From positions 13,338,663-13,402,662 of the forward strand of contig NC_135776.1 of the NCBI RefSeq assembly GCF_028453695.1: a stretch of DNA of 64,000 bases. Reading direction: 5' to 3'. The DNA comes from Augochlora pura (taxonomy: Eukaryota; Arthropoda; Insecta; Hymenoptera; Halictidae). Under the pieces are notes generated by a model. That model ran no database searches. It was not told where the DNA came from and saw only the letters and a program-made list of their open reading frames with translations. Below, piece after piece: positions 60,261-64,000 of the stretch. The translations under genes and the position numbers were made by a program. Each line of letters begins with the position of its first letter. Positions within the stretch are counted from its first letter, which is position 1.

Positions 60261-60888
60261 ACGGGCCAGCGCGCGAACCTGCACGTCGGAACACGCTCGA
60301 ATAACGTCTAGGAAGGGTCCGGGGACGCGTCGCGTCGCGGCGCCTGTCGATAAGGATTCCACGATTCTATCCGGAGCTTTTCCCTGGGTGACCGAAGAGG
60401 CGAGGATCCAACGCGACCGGAGGAATTGTATTATTCATCAGACACGCGGCTCGCTTCGGGCCAGGATTTACAATTGTGCATTATCGATTCGTCGAATCCA
60501 TTTGTACGGTTTTACCGGTGCCGCCCGTAATTTCGATCCCCCGGAGTTTTAATATCGCTGAGAACCGGCCTCCCGGGGCTTCGGCTTCCTCGCACGCGAG
60601 AGACGCGAGCTCGCCTACTCTCTTTCACTGCATCCGTCGATCGGCAATCGGTCCGCTCATAATTCCTAGCCGGTCACCGGTCGGGGTTCGCCTCTGCCCG
60701 AGGTTAATCGCCAATCCGAAATCCCTCTGCACGACTTTCCGGCGCGCGGCTTTTTCGGCGCGGAACCGATGATCGTTCCTCCACGAACACCGATCCCAAC
60801 GGAACCGGCCGCTCGACGACGCCCCAAACTCGCTCGGAAAATATTAAAGTACGCGCGACACGCTCTCTATCTCTCGTATCTCTCTCCC

Positions 60889-60912
60889 CTCTCTCTCTCT
60901 CTCTCTCTCTCT
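60889..60912. repeat. CT microsatellite
   Basis: Twelve CT repeats in the GC-rich upstream region. On the minus strand this reads as GA repeats, a sequence that GAGA-type factors bind in insects; whether it acts here is unknown. Confidence 0.9.
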
Positions 60913-61618
60913 GCCGGCGCGAGAGAACTCGCCCAACTATCACTTACACACAGCCGCGAATTAAAACGAACGAATGGACTCTTCCTGGCTGTCCATTTAA
61001 ATTAAGCTCTGCGGGAAATCGTGCAGTTGTTCGCGTGCATCGCACAGTTCGATCACGGGCTATTAAGCAGGCGTCATAGAACACATTAATCGATCGTTAA
61101 TTCGCCTGTCCAGTCTTCGTGTTCCATTGGTTTAGAGAATTTCGGAACCCCTGGTCGTCGACCAGCTTTTTCCTGTACTCGCGGCGCTCTTGCGATCTGC
61201 AACAGAAAAAGGAACCGATTTATTCTTGGACGATCAGTTCCGAGCGGTTTGTTTTTTATTCGCTCGCAGGCTGATATTGTTGCCGATCTCGGCGCTTCAA
61301 CCCTTCCCTCTCGCCGATTTTAAGGGCTGTTTTAACCCGCGCGGGCCGTTCTTTCGCGAAACGCACAGTTTGTTCGACCGACTCGCCCAAATGGTTTTCG
61401 CTTTCGCTGTCAAGTCGTATGAAGTTGTCGCCGTTGAAATGGAGATGTCAAAATGCAAGTGGTTTTATCGAGCGCGCTGCAAACGAATACGAAAATTACT
61501 GCCAACGTTGGCAGCAGCGCTTTGGAGGTTTCTCACAGAAGTAGACTTTAATTGAAAAGCATCCCAACCTTTCTTTCAACATTATATTTGATACTGCTGA
61601 ATAATTTATTAAATTATT

Positions 61619-62198
61619 TTTAAAAATAATGAAAATTTTATTAAATTTTTAATTTAATAATATGTGACTGAAATTTTTGTGGCACGCTTCTCTTTGGGTC
61701 GAACGTAACATTATTTTAAATATTTACGAAATACAGGAGTTCTGTAAAGATTATTTGTAATTAAAAATTTATTTTTGATTACTGCTTTTTTACTGGATTA
61801 AATTATGAATATCTGTAGTTAAACTTAAATAGGAGTATAGTTTTATCTACCATACGTTATGGAAATTAAATTAGAAATCCTGATCTGTTCCTATTTAATT
61901 AGATTTGTAAAAATAATAATAAAAATTTTATTAAATTTATAATTTAATAACATGTAACTGAAATGTTTGTGGCACGCCTTTCGTTGGGTCGAACATAATA
62001 TTATTTTAAACATTTACCAAATACAGGAGTTCTGTAAAGATCATTTGTAATTAAAAATTTATTTTTGATTACTGCTTTTTTACTGGATTAAATTATGAAT
62101 ATCTGTAGTTAAACTTCAATAAGAGTATGGTTTTAGCTCTCTTACGTTATGGAAAATAAATTAGAAATCCTGACCTGTTACCGTTTAATTAGATTTGT
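61619..62198. repeat. Tandem duplication, unit 290 bp
   Basis: Two adjacent copies (about 61619-61908 and 61909-62198). Markers such as AATTTTATTAAATTT, GGCACGC and AGATTTGT recur exactly 290 bp apart, and there are no net gaps. About 20 substitutions separate the copies. No open frame of note. Confidence 0.95.
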
Positions 62199-64000
62199 GC
62201 AGATTGAAAAATAGAAAGTATATTAGTCACCTAAATACAATTTATAAAGAAATGAATTAGAAACTGTAACAAAATCGACCAATACGATCTCGAAACTATC
62301 GAAACAAAGAATTCCATTCAGTCCACGTTCGTTTCGTACTATTTTGCGGTGGAAAATGAAATTACCGGTTCTTTCTGCTAATCTTGCGCCATTTATCACT
62401 TTACTGTATCGCGGCAAAGATTTTCGATAACTGGGCCACTGTAGAACTACGCCTATCAATTTCGCTCCTATCGATTATTGTATTGCTTTTATTTGGAATT
62501 TGTTCAGCAAGGCATGGAAACTATTTTGACACAGATTCTCGTGGCAACCGGAACATTTTTAAGCTACAAGTGAATAATCCATTACACAAATCTAAAAATA
62601 TTTCTTACGTTACAAGTAATACGCTTTGGTAATACCAAATACTCCAAGGAACAATTTTTATTGGAATAAATTCATAAATTAGTAGTTTTCTATAGAGCGA
62701 AGCAAAAATGAAGGATTAAATTGCATTAGAAAATGTATCGTTAGAAGTGAAATACGATACAGGGGAAGTCTGTTGTAAAGAGTATCGACTGGCTATCTAA
62801 GATTTATGCGAGAAGTGATTGCTACATCAGCAGGCTAACAGCTTTAACCAAATTGATAATGAGAGCTCGAATAACTTTGTTTGAACGTTGCTTCGAAATC
62901 TAGCTGCAATATCATTCTAAAAGTTGAAATTGGAGTTTAATCTAAGTTTACTCTAAACTTGTATAACCGACTAATATCGAATTTTGCATGGTTACACGAT
63001 ACGCCATTTTCCCCGTGTAATGCAATTTTTACTCGATTAACAGTTTCTTTTGTATTCGATAAACAAAGGAAACTAGATTATGATTTTAAGCTCTATTATT
63101 CTCTTTCTTCCCTTACTCGTTTTAATAACCAGAAAATATGTCATCGATGTTCTCAGATTATTTCGATCTATTTATTCCTTTAAATTGCACTTAATCATTT
63201 CGATCATAAGTGCATAAATAAAACAATATATAGAAATTGAATATCTTTGTCATGGAAAAGACTGATGAAGAATTATATATACCTACCAATAATTACATAC
63301 ATCATTATACACACATAATATATCATTATTACCAACAGTAGTACATCTATCACATCAGTGTACAGTTTTATAATAAATTGTTTACTGAAAATCCACGGGT
63401 TCCGATGTATAAAACATTCTGTTGTATCTAAACAGTACGTGCTTGCAATAAAAGTAGGCGTGTGCTGCCAAGAGACACTCTAATCGGATAACAGAACGCC
63501 CGGATAGTAGAATGCTCCGCCGATATTAGGGTATTCGGATACGGGAGACTTTATTGCATAAAGCTTCACGTCGCTGCCAAAGATTTTCTGAGATATACAC
63601 ACTGTGACAATATTACTGAATTCTGGGTGCTGGGTGTCTCTACCGACCGATATATATTGGAATCTATAATGTCTTCGGAAGTCTCGCAGTTTCGAAGAGA
63701 ATGACAAAATTCAAAAGAATACAAATACTTCTGCTAATACTACGACGAATAGGGTTTGATGTACATTTATCGCAAATGAGTGTAATCAAAAGCGGAACAT
63801 TTATTCGAAGAATCTAAAATTATTGAGCAACTATTAATCGAGTTTGTAGTATGTGTAAACCAGCGAAACTGCTTCCGGACACATTTCGCGAACAGGTATT
63901 ACGACCGCAGAGAGTTAAATTCTGTATTAGATTGAATAGAACGGATGAAGATGCATTGCGCAACGATAATTATGGATTCGTCTGGTTATTGATACGAAAA
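62199..64000. other. Non-coding stretch to the window end
   Basis: AT-rich. A minus-strand open frame at 63480-63707 (75 codons) has ordinary protein-like composition but no recognised domain and no conclusive splice site, so it is not called a gene. Confidence 0.4.

Larger units (their letters stand above)
59770..61570. other. Large GC- and CpG-rich island
   Basis: The longest GC-rich block in the window. It spans the signal-peptide exon and extends 1.7 kb upstream of it (minus-strand sense). It includes a CT microsatellite at 60889-60912. Several open frames of 75-121 codons overlap on both strands, as expected from composition. Confidence 0.5.

Noticed and set aside
63480..63707. Minus-strand open frame of 75 codons as a last exon
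   Set aside because: Composition looks plausible, but no clear acceptor, no recognised family and no neighbouring exon.

Overview
This looks like a window of animal nuclear DNA, most likely from a hymenopteran insect (bee, wasp or ant). Supporting signs are the AT-rich background with abrupt GC- and CpG-rich islands, mariner ends of the type seen in Hymenoptera, Tc1-like transposases, many short TTAA-flanked elements, and the near absence of long open frames. The order-level call is inference; nothing here fixes a species. No bacterial, phage, CRISPR, rRNA or tRNA feature was seen.

The window is almost gene-free. The one coding exon I can support is a short signal-peptide exon on the minus strand (59792-59861). 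It ends at a canonical GTGAGT donor and sits inside a GC-rich island (about 59.77-61.57 kb). Its later exons would lie at lower coordinates, so much of the window may be one very large intron, as is common for insect neural cell-surface genes; I could not find a second exon. Most longer open frames are in GC-rich islands or of a length expected by chance.

The rest is a record of transposable elements. (1) At least fourteen short TTAA-flanked elements, plus one flanked by TTAT, fall in about five related families. Most carry a perfect or near-perfect palindrome just inside one terminal repeat. They look like non-autonomous piggyBac-type elements, and several are nested in others. (2) From 42.4 to 48.9 kb lies a transposon cluster: an internally deleted mariner with a duplicated head, a second mariner relic, and a Tc1-like element (44920-48921). 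The Tc1-like element is split by a solo LTR and by a second Tc1/Tc3-like element, whose own left end is split by a TTAA element. The two ends of that second element give a filled and an empty site side by side. (3) Other mariner-derived miniatures lie at 20.2 and 56.2 kb, a CAGGGTGTC-ended miniature at 31.9 kb, and an RTE/SINE-like tail at 40.4 kb.

Other structures are tandem duplications (19.1 kb, 61.6 kb), a 30-bp minisatellite (54.5 kb), a 117-nt near-complete hairpin (24.05 kb), a 39-nt hairpin beside a TTAA element (37.92 kb), and two pairs of diverged GC-rich segments about 4 kb apart (30.5/34.2 kb and 54.1/58.1 kb).
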